Assembly (NCBI GenBank): GCA_025355395.1
Contig: JANXZT010000159.1
Location: 1-14,528, forward strand
Direction of reading: 5' to 3'
From: Betaproteobacteria bacterium
GTDB taxonomy: Bacteria; Pseudomonadota; Gammaproteobacteria; Burkholderiales; Casimicrobiaceae
Length of the DNA stretch: 14,528 nt
Shown here piece by piece: positions 13,661 to 14,528 of the stretch (positions are counted from its first letter, which is position 1; each line of letters begins with the position of its first letter). The notes beneath the pieces are model-generated. The model did no database searches. It had not been told where the DNA came from and worked only from the letters and a program-made list of their open reading frames with translations. A program made the translations under genes and the position numbers.

Positions 13661-13689
13661 ATTGTAACCCGTCACGAAAAAGTTATCCA
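13661..13689 (-). promoter_or_regulatory. Candidate dnaA promoter
   Basis: On the minus strand TGGATA (-35, 13689-13684) and TACAAT (-10, 13666-13661) are 17 bp apart, matching 4 of 6 and 5 of 6 consensus bases. The -35 lies wholly within the perfect DnaA box, the geometry expected for autorepression by DnaA. The leader to the ATG would be about 145 nt. Confidence 0.5.
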
Positions 13690-13691
13690 CA
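13683..13691 (+). promoter_or_regulatory. Perfect DnaA box
   Basis: TTATCCACA, the consensus high-affinity DnaA binding site, is the only exact copy I found in the window. It lies in the dnaA-rpmH gap, 41 bp upstream of the rpmH -35 element and over the putative dnaA -35. Confidence 0.8.
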
Positions 13692-13731
13692 GCCCGAAGA
13701 CCTTTTGCGCCGCCGCGACGTGTTGCGGCCA

Positions 13732-13761
13732 TTGACAGCCACGACCATAACGCGCTCTAAT
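13732..13761 (+). promoter_or_regulatory. Candidate sigma-70 promoter for rpmH-rnpA-yidD
   Basis: A perfect TTGACA (13732-13737) is followed after 18 bp by TCTAAT (13756-13761, 5 of 6). It lies about 30 bp upstream of the rpmH ATG. This is the best-looking promoter in the window, fitting a highly expressed ribosomal protein operon. Confidence 0.7.
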
Positions 13762-13790
13762 CTAAGGCTTTTTGACTCCAGGCGCCCACC

Positions 13791-13925
13791 ATGAAACGTA
13801 CCTACCAACCCTCCGTCGTCAAGCGCAAGCGCACGCACGGTTTTCGCGCCCGGATGAAATCCGTCGGCGGCCGCAAGGTGCTTTCCGCCCGGCGCGCGAA
13901 GGGCCGCATTAGGCTCAGCCCCTGA
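13791..13925 (+). CDS. rpmH: 50S ribosomal protein L34
   Basis: This 44-residue, highly basic protein is a component of the large ribosomal subunit. It begins MKRTYQPS, contains KRKRTHGFRARMKSVGGRKVL and ends SARRAKGRIRLSP, matching L34 along its full length. The length equals the canonical 44-46 residues. It is the first gene of the plus-strand operon leaving the dnaA region, 29 bp after a strong promoter. Its TGA stop overlaps the likely CTG start of rnpA (CTGA at 13922-13925). Confidence 0.97.
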   Translation: MKRTYQPSVVKRKRTHGFRARMKSVGGRKVLSARRAKGRIRLSP

Positions 13926-14299
13926 TCCTGCGCTCCGGCGCCAAGTCGGCCTATCCGAACCCCCGCTACCGGCTGACCGGCACTGGCGCCTTCGAGTCAG
14001 TGTTTAAGACCGGGCGCCGACGCGAGGGCGCGTATCTGCAACTCGTCTATGCCCCTGCCCGCGGTATTCCCGGCCGGGTCGGCTACGTCCTCGGCAAAAA
14101 GGCCCTACCCCTGGCGGTCGATCGCAATCGGGTGCGCCGCATGCTGCGCGAGATCGTGCGCGCGGCACGGCCGCGACTCGCCGGCTATGACCTTATCGTC
14201 CGGCTGAAGCGCGGCTGCCCGCGCGCGCAATTTCGTGCCATTGCCGGCGAGGCCGAAGCACTTCTGTCCTTGCTTTCCCCGGCGACGGGGGCACCTTGA
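13922..14299 (+). CDS. rnpA: Ribonuclease P protein component
   Basis: This protein cofactor helps RNase P RNA bind and cleave pre-tRNA 5' leaders. It carries the family signature DRNRVRRMLREIVR with the RNR motif, plus VGYVLGKKALPLAV. Conserved N-terminal residues (PRYRLTGTGAFESVFKTGRR) lie upstream of GTG 14000, the first conventional start in frame. The frame is open back to a TAG at 13910-13912, and the only plausible starts before the conserved block are CTG 13922, CTG 13928 and CTG 13973. I chose CTG 13922, which overlaps the rpmH stop and has TTAGG about 8 bases upstream. It gives 125 residues, near the usual 110-130. Starting at GTG 14000 would give 99 residues and lose the conserved N-terminal block. 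The stop overlaps the TTG start of yidD. Confidence 0.85.
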   Translation: MILRSGAKSAYPNPRYRLTGTGAFESVFKTGRRREGAYLQLVYAPARGIPGRVGYVLGKKALPLAVDRNRVRRMLREIVRAARPRLAGYDLIVRLKRGCPRAQFRAIAGEAEALLSLLSPATGAP

Positions 14300-14505
14300 A
14301 AGCGGTGCTGCTGGCGCTCATCCGTGGTTACCAGTATCTTTTTCGGCCGCTCATGGGCGCCCACTGCCGGTTCTATCCGAGCTGCTCCGATTACGCGCGT
14401 GAAGCCGTCGAGCGCCACGGGACAATCAAGGGCTCGTGGCTCGCGCTGCGGCGGATCGCGCGCTGCCACCCGTACCATTCGGGCGGGTTCGATCCCGTCC
14501 CGTAA
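14296..14505 (+). CDS. yidD: Membrane protein insertion efficiency factor YidD
   Basis: YidD is a small membrane-associated protein that aids YidC/Sec membrane insertion. The 69-residue product contains the whole family signature: IRGYQYLFRPLMGAHCRFYPSC (read as IRGYQYLFRPLMG and HCRFYPSCSDYA), then GSWLALRRIARCHPYHSGGFDPVP with its conserved Cys residues. It starts with TTG overlapping the rnpA stop (TTGA at 14296-14299), so translation is coupled to rnpA. yidC normally follows; only 23 bases remain after the stop, too few to identify it. Confidence 0.95.
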   Translation: MKAVLLALIRGYQYLFRPLMGAHCRFYPSCSDYAREAVERHGTIKGSWLALRRIARCHPYHSGGFDPVP

Positions 14506-14528
14506 ATCCGCGTCGATGCCGCGCGCGG

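Larger units (their letters stand above)
13511..13790. other. dnaA-rpmH intergenic region, candidate oriC
   Basis: This 280-bp gap between divergent dnaA and rpmH holds one perfect DnaA box, a candidate dnaA promoter overlapping it and a strong rpmH promoter. The dnaA-proximal 150 bp are GC-rich with no repeats I can identify. oriC of many bacteria lies beside dnaA, but I see only one good box and no clear AT-rich unwinding element. The AT-richer dnaA-dnaN gap (11802-12085) is therefore a competing or partner candidate. Confidence 0.4.

Noticed and set aside
14516..14528. ATG at 14516 as the start of yidC
   Set aside because: yidC is expected after yidD, but four codons (MPRA) do not match the usual YidC start and cannot support a call.

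Overview
The window looks like a chromosomal replication-origin region from a GC-rich betaproteobacterium. The evidence is the divergent arrangement dnaN-dnaA <- | -> rpmH-rnpA-yidD, with gyrB directly downstream of dnaN and no recF between them. The linkage def | lysM protein-dprA-topB and the XerD C-terminus also fit. I cannot place it below class with confidence. It is mostly core genome: I see no tRNA, rRNA, CRISPR array, phage module, defence island or biosynthetic cluster.

Layout. Positions 1-121 hold the 3' end of xerD, followed on the same strand by a zinc-ribbon plus SAM-methyltransferase gene (to 1095). Convergent to these, on the minus strand, is folB (1140-1490). Then comes a non-autonomous mobile element of about 311 bp (1513-1823) with near-perfect 15-bp terminal inverted repeats and internal hairpins. 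Its right end abuts the stop codon of def (1824-2327, minus). Divergent from def runs a plus-strand group: a secreted LysM protein (2435-3553), dprA (3581-4687) and topB (4931-7846). gyrB (8054-10531), dnaN (10698-11801) and dnaA (12086-13510) run the other way. rpmH (13791-13925), rnpA and yidD (ending 14505) leave on the plus strand. The last 23 bases are too short to call.

How the genes work together. dnaA (initiator), dnaN (sliding clamp) and gyrB (gyrase ATPase subunit) serve replication start and elongation. The only perfect DnaA box I found, TTATCCACA at 13683-13691, lies in the dnaA-rpmH gap over the -35 of a plausible dnaA promoter, which suggests autoregulation and a candidate oriC. 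rpmH-rnpA-yidD is the usual ribosome/RNase P/membrane-insertion operon. dprA and topB act on DNA (competence-linked recombination and decatenation), xerD resolves chromosome dimers, def matures nascent proteins and folB makes folate.

Most notable points: (1) the MITE-like element exactly at the def stop codon, where fmt would commonly sit; (2) an unannotated relic between topB and gyrB, a fragment of a secreted-protein repeat module interrupted by an amber codon at a conserved Tyr; (3) rnpA, whose conserved N-terminus lies upstream of every ATG, GTG or TTG in frame, implying a CTG start; (4) a DnaA box overlapping the dnaA promoter. I found no convincing new multi-gene system.
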